64,000 nucleotides of DNA from Ahaetulla prasina (GCF_028640845.1 NC_080539.1:102016554-102080553); one strand, 5' to 3'. Counted from the first letter of the stretch, positions 22,040 through 33,634 are shown. Notes: generated from the letters alone by a model not told the origin. Numbers and translations are program-made.

Positions 22040-22940
22040 ACCATCTAGGCTATAGGCTCACCTCCCTTTGATATCTAATTAGGAGAACGGGAGCTTCTGA
22101 TGAGATTCTGCTTGCTAATGTGAAGGTTTCAGGAGTCAGAAGCAGAGGCTGTTAAGATGAGAACAAATTAAAGGGAACAATGAGTGGAGAGGAAGTGGCA
22201 AAGCCTACCTTTTAGCCAAACATTTTGGAGAGTCAGATTATTTCCTGCAACTGTTCAGTGGTTTCTCTTACACCTGATGGGATGCAAAGAGCACATATGC
22301 AAATTGATCTCCCAGCTGCAAGGTAATTAACATGGTTGACTGCGGGAGGCAGTTCCTTCACCCAGTCTGCCTCATTATTATTGTAGTAATTTAACAATCC
22401 TCTCAATCGACAGGCTTTGAGTGAGGTTGAAATACAATTAACTTCCTGTTTTATGCAAACTCTCTTAAAATAAACTGTCATTTGTGAGTTCAAATTAAAG
22501 CGATGTTTGATATTATTATTTTTTTCTCAATCTGAAAAAAAAAAGTGCCTTGATTTCAGCATGGCGATTATTATTATTTTTTTTTCTTTTTAACTGCTGG
22601 ATCCGTTCTCCTATAACACTAATAGTTAATTAATCTCCCTAATAAAGAGAATTGATCTTTATAAAAGCGGATCACGAAATGAGACTCTAGGCTTGGAATA
22701 CCAATCAAATCACCAGGCCGCTCAGAAGATCCAATAATTTTGCAGTGGGTTGAATATTAATACAAGGAGCTGCCATCTCCTATGGTCAAAAGGCCTGAGG
22801 TGTCCATGGAACACGAAGTTTTGTCAAAATGGCCATGGGAATGGCAGCGGAGCATTGCAAGGTCTGTCCCTTTTGTATATCTGTTTAATGTCACATTGCA
22901 TGTACAAAAAGAGTAGACCTTGAATCATGATGGCGCTATT
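22040..22940. promoter_or_regulatory. Candidate conserved non-coding element (enhancer-like)
   Basis: Repeat-free block with dense transcription-factor-like words: octamer ATGCAAAT at 22297-22304, E-box CAGCTG at 22313-22318, homeodomain core TAATTA at 22324-22329 and TTAATTAA at 22626-22633, and a second ATGCAAAC at 22453-22460. AATTGATCT occurs twice (about 22302 and 22650). Composition is balanced compared with the flanks and there is no coding frame. This is inference from sequence texture; conservation has not been tested. Confidence 0.35.
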
Positions 22941-22949
22941 GGTAGGAAA

Positions 22950-24850
22950 AATTTTCTCAGCAATCTGTTTTTCTTCTCATTACTGATAAGGGAAAAGTGC
23001 ATGAAAAGTAAATGAGTATGGCAAAAGAGCAGAATGAGAAAAAATACTTTATCGTGGGTTTATAGTGGAAAAGATAGTACGAAGAACTTGGGGAAAGAGA
23101 GCAAAAATGGTTAAAACTGAAAGAGACAAAGAGAAGGCAAAGTGGTTTTCGTGGCGGGGGAAAAACCAGTGGCTGAAAAGGGATGAGAATGCACCTCCAG
23201 CAAGTAAATGAAATTTAAAATAAAAAGAATGAAATGAGTGCTGATGAAACGGAAGGGAAGAAAAACTGGAGACGATATTGTATGTGGATGACCGTATTGT
23301 GTGAAAGAGTACAGCAAATAAGATTGCTATAAAAGACCAAGGAAAATAGATAGAAAGGAAGTCTTGAATATAGGAATATAAGCATGCTGAAAAGTAGTAA
23401 GGCATCAGGTCTAGGTAGTAGGAGAAATGTTTAAAGGGGGTTGTTGTTCATTTAAAGAGTGGCTGCATGGCTTTTTGTGTGTGTGTTTGTGCGTGAAGGC
23501 TGTATTAATCGCTGATGAATTGGAAGAGTGCCATTAATGTTACTCTATACAAAAAGAATTGTAAAAAGGTAAATAAAAAAAACCTATAGAGTATTCATTT
23601 GTTAACTGCTCTTAAATATTGGTTAAGATATAAGAATATGTTTATTTATGCATGGTAACTATATGATGGAGATGTGATGGCTGAGCAATTAAGACCCTGG
23701 GTTTGTCAACCTTAAAGATTGGCAGTTTGAGATATAAGTACCATATGACAGAGTGAGTTTCTGTTACTTGCCCCAGCTCCTGTCACCCTAGCAGTTCAAA
23801 AACATGTAAATGCAAATAGATAAATAGGTACCACTTCAGTGGGAAGGTAACTGTGTCCCATATGCTTTCAGTGTATAGTCATGTTGGCCATATGACCACA
23901 GAAGTGTCTCCGGACAAGGCTGGCTCTTTGGCTGTGCATTGGAGATGAGCACCACTCCCTAGAATTGAACATGACAGAGGAAACATTTATCTTTACCTAA
24001 GTATATGATAAGATGAATAATTATGCATTAATATGAAATTGAAGGTCGGCTTTTGAATACAATAAGGTTGTTACGTGATAGAACCAGAACATGTATGAGA
24101 AAGAATATAAAGAATACTTAGTGAATAGTTCAGCCAGGAGCAAGATGTGAGAGATGTCATCGCTAAAAGACTAATGAATGCATAGGATGACATTAGATCT
24201 GGGTTGGTTATATGTGTGTCAAGTTCTTGGCTGAGAACTCAAGATTGGCAGTGAATATTACATTGAAAAATTAATGCATCAGTGAAAAAAATATTTTACT
24301 TGACAGAGAAAATTTAATGAATTTATAGATACATGGTGAAAAAGGAGAGCCAGTAGATAAATGTTATATTCCCTGGTAAAACAAGATGTATGAATGTATG
24401 GAGACATTTGAATGTATTCAAAGAATGGTAGAAAGTGGGTAGTATGTGGTTAGTTGTGACTAATGAATGTTTACCCAAAGAAGCAAAAAAAGGTTATTTT
24501 TAAGAATGTACTTGTGCTCAGTTTCTTTGATGGAAGTGATACTATAGCACTGTATGTCAGGAGAGAGGTAAAAGTCAAGTTGAATGCAGTGGGGTTGAGA
24601 AATTTACTTGGTATAATGAAGAGGCAGAATCAAGACTGAACGAGAACTAAATGAAAGCAAGTTGAAAATAACCAGTATGAAAGAGGGGCATAGAGGAGGC
24701 TTGGTGATATGGAGGATCAAACTGCAAACAAAAAATGCGATGGAAAATGTTAGGGTGAGAAGACAGAAAACCCAGGTTAGACTGAGTTCAACTCAAAACA
24801 GACAAAGGTGAGAAGTTCAAGGCAAAAATGACAATTAATTAGTACAAGAA
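22950..24850 (+). mobile_element. Strongly decayed LINE, RT remnants, interrupted by a Sauria SINE
   Basis: The plus strand near 23390-23500 reads SSKASGLGSRRNV then (frame change) EMFKGGCCSFKEWLHGF. This follows the LINE RT entry block 'K.GKA.G.DEI..EM.K.GG....EWLH'. A DELEECH...SIQKEL stretch fits the following W..A.I.P.YK block. At 24560-24700, ALYVRREVKVKLNAVGLRNL and ERGA.RRLGDMED recall the C-terminal 'RLNAVEMR.LR...GH.ERM' region. Many stops and frameshifts. Clade not assigned. Confidence 0.4.
23668..24000 (+). mobile_element. Sauria-type SINE, diverged
   Basis: It has the tRNA-like head (GTGATGGCTGAGCAATTAAG), then GCCCCAGCTCCTGTCACCCT, GCAAATAGATAAATAGGTACC, GTGGGAAGGTAACTGTG, CATGTTGGCCATATGACC, CGGACAAGGCTGGCTC, and the tail TTATCTTTACC. 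Same order as the well-preserved copy at 50280. It sits inside the decayed LINE. Confidence 0.8.
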
Positions 24851-26374
24851 TGAAAAATGATGCAAGGGTGGCTTGCAAAAGTGTAGGGAAATACAATGAA
24901 TGTTATTGGTATAACTTGGCTGTATTTCCTCATCTCTTTTCTCATGCCTTTCATTTCTTTTATTTACACTTTCTTACTCAATTTCTTTTCCTTCATATTG
25001 TTTACCCTGAAAGGAGGCTTTAATTTCTCTTTTGATGAATTACTTTTTATCCAGCATAAGATAGGTTTCTATTCCCGTGCAGAATAATTCCAGAAAGCAA
25101 TATTCTTTGCTTCTAAAAATATAAAAGCAACCCTGTAAAATGTGATTTGCAAAGAACTAAATGAGAATTTAGTTCATTCCCTATTTTTAAAAGCATCATT
25201 TCCATATTGTTCTTCCTGTTTTCTTAGCATGAGGAAATATAAACATGAGATACTATCATCTTTTGTGCCACCCTATTCTATTGATGGATAAATTCATTTT
25301 GTTGTTTATTGTCACCGCTGTGTTATTAGCTGGTCTGGGGCTGGACTGCATGACTGTCATTGTTATAAATAGAACTCTCTATTCTAGTTATTCTATTCTT
25401 CGAAGGACAAATGATTCATACTCACTTTTTTATATAAAAGACTGTTTTGTTTTCCACTCCCTATTTTTTATTTTATTAAACTTTAAAAACATTGCAATTA
25501 AAATGCTCTTTATAATGTAAGTTATTGGTTCATAATGTTTTATAAATAATAATGCAATTCTCTCTTCCTCTCTCTCACTCTCTCTCTCTCACACACAAAA
25601 ATATATAACTATTAAATCTTTTTCTTGACATTATGATTCAATGTTTGAATAATGAATTAAACCTAGACCATATGGAATCATGCTGTTTGGTCTTGCCTCT
25701 TCTTTGTCATAAAGCAAATCAGACAGCTAAGAGTTACCAAATTTTATTAAGCCAACTTTTGGAGTCTGGACCACAAGCATTTCTTCATGAGTACATAAAT
25801 CTTTTTTGAAACAATTGAAGCTCCATCTATCTAAAGTTTTTTAAGGAGTGGAGAAATCCAGATTTAGGGAGATACAGTAATTAAATTTTAACATCTTCAA
25901 CTCTTAACTGCCTTTGAGAAACCATTATCATTTTTTTAAACAAAAAATCAATGAATGTTGACAATTGCAAGCAATCTGGAATGGAAAATTGGAGTATCCT
26001 ATATTGTCCAATCAATGACTTCAGACTTTAACAAACATTAGATATGTTTTTTACAACCTAAAGTCTTATTTAGTTGACCTTTTGGGAATGCTTTTAAAAT
26101 GTTACCTATCATCTTTCTCAGCTCAAGATGCAATAATTTTGAAGGTACTTTGGTACATATGTTATTGTCATGTATTTTTAATTCTTCATTGTTTAGATAT
26201 ATAACATAAAATTAGAAAGCAAGAATCACTGGCCATTATACAGATGAACTGAGAAGGACTTTCAAGAGTATAGTAGCTATTCCAAGTTTTAATTCCTCCT
26301 TTTTTTATAAAATTTGTTTTATATAATCCTGACCACTGCCTCATCTCAAGTGCTAGCGTTTATTATTATACTTA
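24851..26374. other. Unique AT-rich sequence
   Basis: A TC/CA dinucleotide tract lies at about 25560-25598. Hydrophobic short frames (24896-25087, 25245-25520) reflect T-richness and are not supported as genes. Confidence 0.5.
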
Positions 26375-26800
26375 TTTATACAGTCAGACAGATGTTTAGA
26401 TTGGATTTGGCATTTTTATCCACCAATCAAGTCCTTCCTAAGGACATGGGATAGACAGATTTGAATGTTTGATAGCGTTTGAGGTATTGTTCAGGATGTA
26501 AGCTGTTCTGAGCAAAGCTACCTTTTGCAATTGACTGGTGATGGATTTGTCAGTCATTGTTTGGGGATTGCACCTAGGGCACCTATTACTGTTGATATTA
26601 CCTTGTTTTCTTTTGCCACAGTCGATCTATTTCTATTTGCAGATCTTTATATTTTGTTACTTTTTGCAGTTCTTTCCCTTCTGCAGTTCTTTCTCCTATT
26701 ATAGTTCATTGCACAGTCAGTCAGATGTTTAGACTGCAATTGGTATTTTTGTTCACCTATTGAGTACTTCCTAACAGCAGTGAATATCTCAAGTATTACC
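26375..26800 (-). mobile_element. R4/Dong-like LINE C-terminal fragment
   Basis: On the minus strand, 26550-26610 encodes KVISTVIGALGAIPKQ, which fits the 'VIPVVIGALG..PK' block downstream of the restriction-like endonuclease in R4/NeSL-type LINEs. The next block, DKSITSQLQKVALLRTA, is in a shifted frame. A similar 80-base segment occurs at 26378-26460 and 26713-26790 (CAGTCAGNCAGATGTTTAGA, then ATTTTT.TNCACC), so two overlapping copies or a local duplication are present. Confidence 0.5.
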
Positions 26801-27700
26801 CTTACTTTACAGAACTAATAGTGATTATGTTTTATTCAGAATATTGGATAGGGCAGGTGGAAATAATCCATTTGCCTGGTTTTTGATGCACCATTTCAAT
26901 ATTTAATTTAATGCCCTTCCTCACTGTTAAGTTGAAGATCTATATAGTCATCTTTAAGTTAGCCAAAAACTATATCTATCTTGTGCATGCTCTCGTTATT
27001 TCATGATAGCCTGTCTCCCTTGCCTCTGTTCACAATAACTGAATTCTTTCTAAGGAGATTGTATTATATACTTTGAGGCTGCTCCTGTATTGCATTGGAA
27101 TATAGAGAAGCACAACTTTAACCCCAGTACAGATAAGGATAACTGCAGATTTATTAAATGTTGATTTGTAAAAAGGGATATTTTTGTTCAAAAAGAGTGG
27201 AAAACTCCAAGTAGTCTGCTTAAAAATGACATATTGGGGACAAGAAGGAAATTAAGCATTGCCAGGGCATATTTCTACCATGCTTGAATGCTTGAAATAT
27301 TTTCTTGAAATATTTTGAAATATTTTCTTGAAAGCTTAATGAATGGGCGTCTCAATGGGCATATACAGGATAGCCCTGCTGATTTTATAGACTAATCATT
27401 GTATACACTCCCTGTACAATTATTACGCAAGTTGTAATTTTGGAGGATTAATTTCATTATTGAACAACTACAGTGCTCTCAGTCAATCCAAAATGTTAAT
27501 AAACTGCAAACCTAAACATCTAAGAAAGTAAAAGTGAGGTTTTGGCTTTCTTTGGAGAATATCTATGATATGATATGTTAAAAATACTCACTTGCCTAAT
27601 AATTGTGCACACAGTATAGTATACATTTTGGGGTACATATTTATCCCAGAACAGTTCCCATGGATTTGCCTTTATTTCCCTTATTAGATAAAACTTAGAA
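26801..27700. other. Unique AT-rich sequence
   Basis: A small tandem of TTGAAATATTTTC-type units occurs at about 27292-27337. Nothing else recognised. Confidence 0.5.
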
Positions 27701-27774
27701 GAATAGAATAGAATAGAATAGAATAGAATAGAATAGAATAGAATAGAATAGAATAGAATAGAATAGAATAGAAT
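27701..27774 (+). repeat. (AATAG)n microsatellite at a LINE tail
   Basis: About 15 GAATA/AATAG units, directly abutting the Rex1-like LINE 3' end that begins at 27775. Confidence 0.95.
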
Positions 27775-28320
27775 TCTTTGTTGGCCAAGTATGATTGGAC
27801 ACACAAGGATTTGTCTGGGTGCATATGCTCTCAGTGTACATAAAAGAAAAAATACATTCGTCAAGAATCATAAAGTACAACACTTAATGATAGTCATAGG
27901 GAACAAATAAGCAATCAAATCATATTAGGAAACAGTCAATATAAATCATAAGGATACCAGCAACAAGGTTACAGTCATACATAAGTGAGAGGAGATGGAT
28001 GATAGGAACGATGAGAAGATTAATACTAACGCAGACTTAATAACTAGTTTGACAGTATTGAGGGAATTATTTGTTTAGCAGAGTGATGGCATTTGGGAAA
28101 AAGCTGTTCTTGTGTCTAGTTGTTCTGATGTGAAGTGCTCTATAGCCTCATTTTGAGGGTAGGAGTTGAAGTTTATGTCCAGGATGCAAGGGGTCTGTAA
28201 ATATTTTCACAGCCCTCTTTTTGACTCGTGCAGTTACAGGTCCTCAATGAAAGGAAGGTTAGTAGCAACTGTTTTTTCTGCAGTTCGAATTATCCTCTGA
28301 AGTCTGTGTCTGTCTTGTTG
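27775..28320 (-). mobile_element. Rex1-like LINE, 3' UTR and C-terminal coding end
   Basis: Minus-strand sequence runs from coding (28060-28320; the ACAGACTTCAGAGGATAATT region is the same as plus-strand 43367-43386) through the stop and 3' UTR to the AATAG array. It is colinear with 43367-43874. It ends abruptly at about 28320 beside another LINE piece, the usual 5' truncation. Confidence 0.8.
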
Positions 28321-28540
28321 GGTTTATTGTCACTTTGAATGAACAGTAATTGGCATACTTTAAAATGAAATTTTGTTGCATACAGCTGTCAAAGGGTCAC
28401 CACTTCCAATATTTATTATGTAAACATGAATAAATGAATAAAGAAATACAAAATTATGCATATACCCACATATATTATATGACACAGAGAAACAACATAG
28501 TCTGTTCAGATGTATACATGTACATGGCAAGAAAAACATT

Positions 28541-29033
28541 TTTTTTAATTTTGTCACAACAGTATACACAAGCATCAACATAAAACAACAACATATCATA
28601 TATTTTTTTGTTTTGTTTTTTTTGTTTACATTTATACCCCGCCCTTCTCCGAAGACTCAGGGCGGCTTACAGTGTATAAGGCAATAGTCTCATTCTATTT
28701 GTATATTTTTACAAAGTCAACTTATTGCCCCCCCAACAATCTGGGTCCTCATTTTACCTACCTTATAAAGGATGGAAGGCTGAGTCAACCTTGGGCCGGG
28801 CTTGAACCTGCAGTAATTGCAGGCTTTGTGTTCTTAATAACAGGCTTTACCAGCCTGCGCTATTCACCGGCCCTTATATATAAGCATATATATAAGCAAA
28901 AGTATGCAATAACTATATTAATTTGATATAATGAAAGGAAACAATAGGACAGGAACGGTAGGCACTTTTGTGCTCTTATGCACGCCCCTTATAGTCCTCT
29001 TAGGAATGGGGTGAGGTCAATATTAGACAGTTC
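28541..29033 (-). mobile_element. CR1-group LINE 3' UTR inserted in the Rex1-like piece
   Basis: Parts 28541-28607 and 28876-29033. They show TTTTGTCACAACAGTATA, then ATATAAGCATATATATAAGC, GAAAGGAAACAATAGGACAGG, GTGCTCTTATGCACGCC and AGGAATGGGGTGAGGTCAAT. This is the complement of the LINE end at 13601-13780. Confidence 0.75.
28608..28875 (-). mobile_element. tRNA-derived SINE with L2-like tail, innermost insertion
   Basis: The minus strand reads a tRNA-like head ending at GGGCCGGTGAATAGCG, the middle TTGACTCAGCCTTCCATCC and GAGGACCCAGATTGTTGG, and the L2-like tail GCCGCCCTGAGTCTTCGGAG. It interrupts the LINE UTR around it. Sister copy at 59510. Confidence 0.8.
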
Positions 29034-29105
29034 TTGTGAGTTTACCAAACGGATAGCATAGGGAACAAAGCTGTTATAGAATCTGGTAGTCCTGCATTTG
29101 CAATG

Positions 29106-30490
29106 AAATACGTCTCATGCTTTTCATACATTGACCCCCTATGTAAAATTTTCATTCCCAAAGATTATATTTTTTTCTTAGCATTTTTATCAACTAAACA
29201 TCTTCTCAGATATTATACTGGGTTTTATATAGTACTAAAATGTTATATTGTCACCCAAAATAGAGGTGAGCTGCTTTCTCCTATAATCAGTATTGATAAA
29301 TGTATGGTTTTGAACAGGTCCCTTCCTCTTTTGATCACCAATATATGGAGCTGAGATTTTTGCCGATTTCTACCAAGTCAGAGGATAAGAAGGAGTGGAA
29401 GTATAAGAGCTACTTCTGACTTAATCTAATCATAATTTATTTTAATTTAAATTAAGTATACATATTAATGTGTAATATTCTATATGTATGACTAATTTTT
29501 CCTTCTCTCACATTGAAACTTACTATTTAGCAGCAGTTTAGGTGAAAGATGGGGGCTGCATTAAAGATGTATTGATTACATTTGAGTAAGGAGTCTTGGG
29601 CTACAATATAATCCCTCTTTTAAATCAGCATGCACTGATATTTTTGTGTATATTTCTTGGGCATTCTTATCCATGTTAATTAAATGTTGATAGAAAAAAG
29701 AAATGCAATCTTGCATGATGCCTCTAGAGAAATTAATGTGGTCAGCAGTGAACAGTAGATTTATCAACACAAAATAATCAAATGTATTATTGCCTCATTT
29801 ATTACTATTGTAAAGCAAGAGGAGAGAATAGATGACTGAAGTCATTTTGAGTCCTATTTGACACAAATACTCCTTGCAAAAAAACAAAGAAGAAGAGGAG
29901 GAGGAGGAGGAAGAGGAGGAGGAAATGGGAATTGAACTTTCCGTGGGCCCATTTTCCCCAATAGTTCCATGAATCACATTGTCTGTCTTTTGAACAGTGG
30001 TCTCTTCTTCTGATCTTAGAACAAGCAGAAAGTATAATGCCACACAGATTTTTAAAAATGAAAAGTTTGTTTTTGAATGAAAACAATGCAGAAAGCATCA
30101 TTCCATGTCTACAATGAAGATAACAAATAAACTGTTCCTGGAGGGATACATTTTAATGAATCGTGCAAGTGACCAGATATTATTAGTACAAATGGGAATC
30201 TACCCCAGGATTTCATTCAGGCATAGTTCAGCACTTCAGATTTTTTTTTTTAATTCAACTAAATCAGAGCCTACCTGATTAAGTTCAGGGCTCAGAACTC
30301 ATCAAATCAGATAGCTCTCAGTCAATCCGAGTAGGGTGAATATTTGGACACAATCTTTGGACAAAATTAATAACATTTTCTGCAAAGGTTTAGATTTTGG
30401 AGTACAAGCAATATCCTTTGTGTGGAACTACATCTAGTGCATAGTTTGTCAACTTTTAATGTCAGTTGTTGATTGATCCGTTCATGGAGT
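29106..30490. other. Unique sequence with a GGA tract
   Basis: A purine tract of GAGGAGGAGG type lies at 29888-29934. No genes recognised; serine- and leucine-run frames at 29795-30101 are its antisense translation. Confidence 0.5.
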
Positions 30491-30497
30491 TTTTTGG

Positions 30498-30498
30498 T

Positions 30499-30533
<35 letters not shown>

Positions 30534-30534
30534 T
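30498..30534. repeat. (TTTA)n microsatellite at L2 tail
   Basis: About nine TTTA units directly at the 3' end of the minus-strand L2 LINE. Confidence 0.9.
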
Positions 30535-31416
30535 TCATATTTTTATACTGCCCTTCTCCGAAGACTCAGGGCGGTGTACAGCCAATAAAACAACAGAAAT
30601 CCTAAACGAATTAAAATACTATAACAAGTTTAAAAATCTGATTCAACCGCTGTATACTTAAAATATTAGCTAAAATTTTTCAGAAGCTAAAACCCTATTA
30701 AAAACCTACTAAAAACCCCCATATTAAAATCAATCAGGCCAGCCCCGCTTGGTGAAAAAAGAAAGTCTTGAGCTCGCGTTTAAAGGTCCAGAGATCAGGG
30801 AGGAGACGGAGTCCCACCGGCAGCTCGTTCCATAGAGCCGGGGCCCCCACAGAGAATGCTCTTCCCCTGGGGGCCGGCAGCTGACATTGGCTACCCGACG
30901 GCACCCTAAGAAGGCCCTCCCTGTGAGCACGCACTGGACGTACTGGACAATGGGAGGTAACTGGCGGCAGCAGGCGGTCCCATAAATATCCCGGTCCAAT
31001 GCCATGGAGCACTTTAAAGGTGATAACCAACACCTTGAAGCACACCCGGAAGACCACCAGCAACCAGTGCAGCCTGCTTAGGAGACGTGTTACATGGGAA
31101 CTACAAGGAGCTCCCTCAATCCCCCACGCGGCCGCATTCTGTACCAGTTGGAGCCTCCGGGTGCTCCTCAAGGGGAGCCCCATGTAGAGAGCATTGCAGT
31201 AATCCAGACGGGAAGTGACGAGGGCATGAGTGACCGTGCATAACGAGTCCCAGTCCAGGAAAGGGCACAATTGGCGAATCAGGCAGACCTGATAAAAAGC
31301 TCCCCTGGCGACGGCTGTCAAATGATCTTCTAAAGACAGCCGTGCGTCCAGGAGAATGCCTAAATTGCGCACTGATTCCTGGGGGGCTATCGATTCGCCC
31401 CCCACAGTCAGCAATG
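30535..31416 (-). mobile_element. L2 LINE, 5'-truncated
   Basis: The minus strand carries the last 226 codons of ORF2 and the 3' UTR with the CCGCCCTGAGTCTTCGGAGA tail. It begins within the RT (MLTVGGESIAPQESVRNLGI) at 31414. Colinear with 36627-37490 of the longer L2. The 5' edge abuts TGTTGTTGTATC, and a target duplication was not resolved. Confidence 0.85.
30734..31414 (-). pseudogene. L2 LINE ORF2 C-terminal part, open 226 codons
   Basis: Encodes the end of the reverse transcriptase and the C-terminal domain: SVRNLGILLDARLSLEDHL, CTVTHALVTSRLDYCNALYM, RLQLVQNAA, FKVLVITFKVLHGIGPGYLW and a C-terminus ending FFFHQAGLA. These are standard L2 blocks. The frame is open for the whole retained length, so the copy is fairly young, but the catalytic RT palm is missing because of truncation, so it cannot be active. 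Confidence 0.8.
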
Positions 31417-31459
31417 GTTGCTGATGTTGTTGTATCTTTTATTCTGGAGAGAAATATTA

Positions 31460-31649
31460 AAGCAATAGCAATAGCACTTAGATTTATATACCACTTTACA
31501 GTGCTTTACAGCCCTCTCTGATCGGTTTACAGAATCAGCATACAGAATCACCTTGAGCCTGGTGCGATTTGAACTGCCAAATTGCAGGCAGCCAGCAGTC
31601 AGCAGAAGTAGCCTGGAGTACTGCACTCTAACCACTATGCCACCATGAC
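31460..31649 (-). mobile_element. tRNA-derived SINE ('GCTATTGC' tail)
   Basis: On the minus strand: A-box-like TGGCATAGTGGTTAGAGTGC, B-box-like GGCAGTTCAAATCGCACC, then CTGTAAACCGATCAGAGAGG and the GTGCTATTGCTATTGC end. The middle is deleted compared with 59891. Confidence 0.8.
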
Positions 31650-32083
31650 TCATTTAAATAAATAAATTAATAGATAATAGTCCATAAGGATTTTTCAGTA
31701 TGGTTCTATTGCTCACCCAAATTCAACCTCTCTCATTACCTTCCTGTTTCTGATCCTGACCTTCATGCAGAAATGAAACTAAATGTGGGCTTTTTACACC
31801 CATCTTAGTTGCATCCACTAACCATCATGAGCCAATAAACAAGTTTCAAGCAGCCTCATTTGCCTCAGGGAAAGCTGAAGCCATACATACATAATGTACA
31901 CAAGGCCATACGTACATAATGATTGACAGTTAATGATTACAGTAACAGTACTGGGCTTTAGCAACTATGTATAAGGCAAACTAATATGTAACCGCCTATA
32001 GATTTAGAATCCAGTGTTATAATACAGATAAATCGTATGTCCTCAATTTTGAATAGCTTTTTATTTCTCTATATTGTATAGAA
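31650..32083. other. Unique sequence
   Basis: No recognised feature; a short ACATAATG/CATACGTACATA repeat occurs around 31880-31922. Confidence 0.45.
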
Positions 32084-32540
32084 CAGTGATGGCTAACCTT
32101 TTTGCCATCGTGTGCCAAAAGCAGAGGGAGCACACAGGGGTCGCGTGTGCTCATGCCCACACCCATAATTCAATGGCCCCCATGCCCCACCCACAGTGCA
32201 TGTGCACGCAATACCCCCCTGCTCCCCCAGCTTTTGGCACGCAATGGCAAAAAGGTTACCGATGAGCCCGGTAGGCCCGTTTTTCACCCTCCCCAGACTC
32301 CAGAGGCTTTCTTGGAGCCTAGGGAGGGCAAAAATGGCCTTCCCCACCCCCACCCCCCAGAGGCCCTCTGGAGGCTGGAAACAGCCTGCTTCCCAACTTC
32401 TGGTGGGCCCAAAAGGCCTGAAAATCAGCTGGCCAGTGCGTACATGTGTGCTGGAGCTGGGCTGGGGCAACACTCGCGTGCCCACAGATATGGCTCTGCG
32501 TGCCACCTGTGACACGTGTGCCATAGGTTCACCATCATGG
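32084..32540. mobile_element. Non-autonomous hAT element, 'GGCTAACC' ends
   Basis: The left end is CAGTGATGGCTAACC and the right end ATAGGTTCACCATCATGG. The 8-bp duplication GTATAGAA is exact (32076-32083 and 32541-32548). Subterminal TGCCATCGTGTGCCAAAAGC and an inverted partner GCTTTTGGCACGCAATGGCA are present on the left. The interior is C/G-rich. The 116-152 codon frames on both strands are compositional. Related to 33635-34065. Confidence 0.8.
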
Positions 32541-32895
32541 GTATAGAACATTGTCTATGCCATTTTTTTCTAGCAGCATATAGCCAGTGAGCAAATTATG
32601 TTCTGCCACTATCTCACCACTATTTTGAAAGCATACTATTTCTCATACAATTTATGCTGTTTATCCCTTTATCTCCTTTGCTGGGCTGCAAAGTTCAAAT
32701 TAAGCACTGAACAAGAATACAGCAGAAACAACTGAGAAATTATGCTTCAGTTGCTCTGGGATCATCTGAAGGCAAGCAGAACATTATGTGCAATTGATTT
32801 TAATTGATCACTCAGAACTTTAAATATCAATGATAAAATGCTGCAAGTTACCCCCAAAAAATGTGCAGCACGGAACATTTTGCCGTGATGATGAC
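32541..32895. other. Unique sequence
   Basis: Nothing recognised. Confidence 0.45.
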
Positions 32896-33045
32896 AGATT
32901 TATTTTATTTTTATTTATCATATTTATATACCGCCCTATCTCCCTAGGGACTCAGGGCGGTTAACAGGCAAATAAAAATACATATAAATACAGAATAAAA
33001 TAACAGTTAAAAAGCTAAAGCTAAATAAAATAAAAATAAATAAAA
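32896..33045 (-). mobile_element. L2/SINE-type 3' tail fragment
   Basis: The plus strand reads TATATACCGCCCTATCTCCC and AGGGACTCAGGGCGGTTAAC, the complement of the L2-type tail, followed by an AAATAAAATA-rich stretch. Too short to tell LINE from SINE. Confidence 0.6.
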
Positions 33046-33121
33046 TAAATAATCTAAAGCACACAAGTTGTGTATGCACACAAGTATGCACACAACTATG
33101 TGCATACTTTTTAAAAAAACT

Positions 33122-33364
33122 TTCAATTAATATAGCTGAACCCTTAAGCATAATCTTTAATAAAGCCTTCAAAACTAGTTCCCTTCCAAAACTCTGGTCT
33201 CTAGCCACAGTCATCCCTATCTTCAAAAAAGGAGATCCAAGCCTAGTTGAAAATTACAGACCTATCTCTCTATGCTGTGTCTCATGCAAAGTAATGGAAT
33301 CTATCATAAACCAATCCATTACACTCCACCTTGAAACAAACAACCTTCTCTCTAATTGGGTTTG
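33122..33364 (+). pseudogene. LINE reverse transcriptase N-terminal fragment
   Basis: About 78 uninterrupted codons from 33128: INIAEPLSIIFNKAFKTS, LPKLWSLATVIPIFKKGDPS, LVENYRPISLCCVSCKVMES, and so on. This is the LINE RT block 1 (PIFKKGD...NYRPISL), typical of the CR1/L2/Rex1 group. Both sides are cut, so no EN or palm motifs remain. It may belong to the family whose 3' end lies at 13601, but there is no overlap to prove it. Confidence 0.7.
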
Positions 33365-33634
33365 TTTAATATTCATACACCTGGTGATCAATTTGTCTTA
33401 GTTCCAAGTTCTCTTGCTTACATGAGCCAAATACCCAGTTTGGAGCTGAGCTGCCCTATCTATTAAATCCCCATTGCCTCCCCAAATTGATACTCCAGAA
33501 CATCATGAATGTTGATGTTAAAGACTATAACAGCAAAGGAAGAGAAGCCTGGAGAAAATTAGGTGTCCATTCTTACAAGAACAGAGGAACATTTTCCATA
33601 ATTGTCATAAATCCATATATCTAATATCATAAGT

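Larger units (their letters stand above)
28321..29105 (-). mobile_element. Second Rex1-like LINE 3' end, interrupted by insertions
   Basis: Parts 28321-28540 and 29034-29105 match 14055-14340: TTATTGTCACTTTGAATG, CAAAGGGTCACCAC, ATTATATGACACAGAGAA and then TTGTGAGTTTACCAAACGGA. The middle is a later insertion of another LINE 3' end, itself carrying a SINE. Confidence 0.75.

Noticed and set aside
24896..25087. Hydrophobic frame resembling a membrane protein
   Set aside because: T-rich DNA encodes Phe, Leu and Ile by composition; no other support.
29795..30101. Serine/leucine-run frames
   Set aside because: Antisense translation of a GGA trinucleotide tract.
32093..32551. Frames of 116-152 codons on both strands
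   Set aside because: They lie wholly inside a GC-rich hAT element with an exact target duplication and show no transposase motifs.
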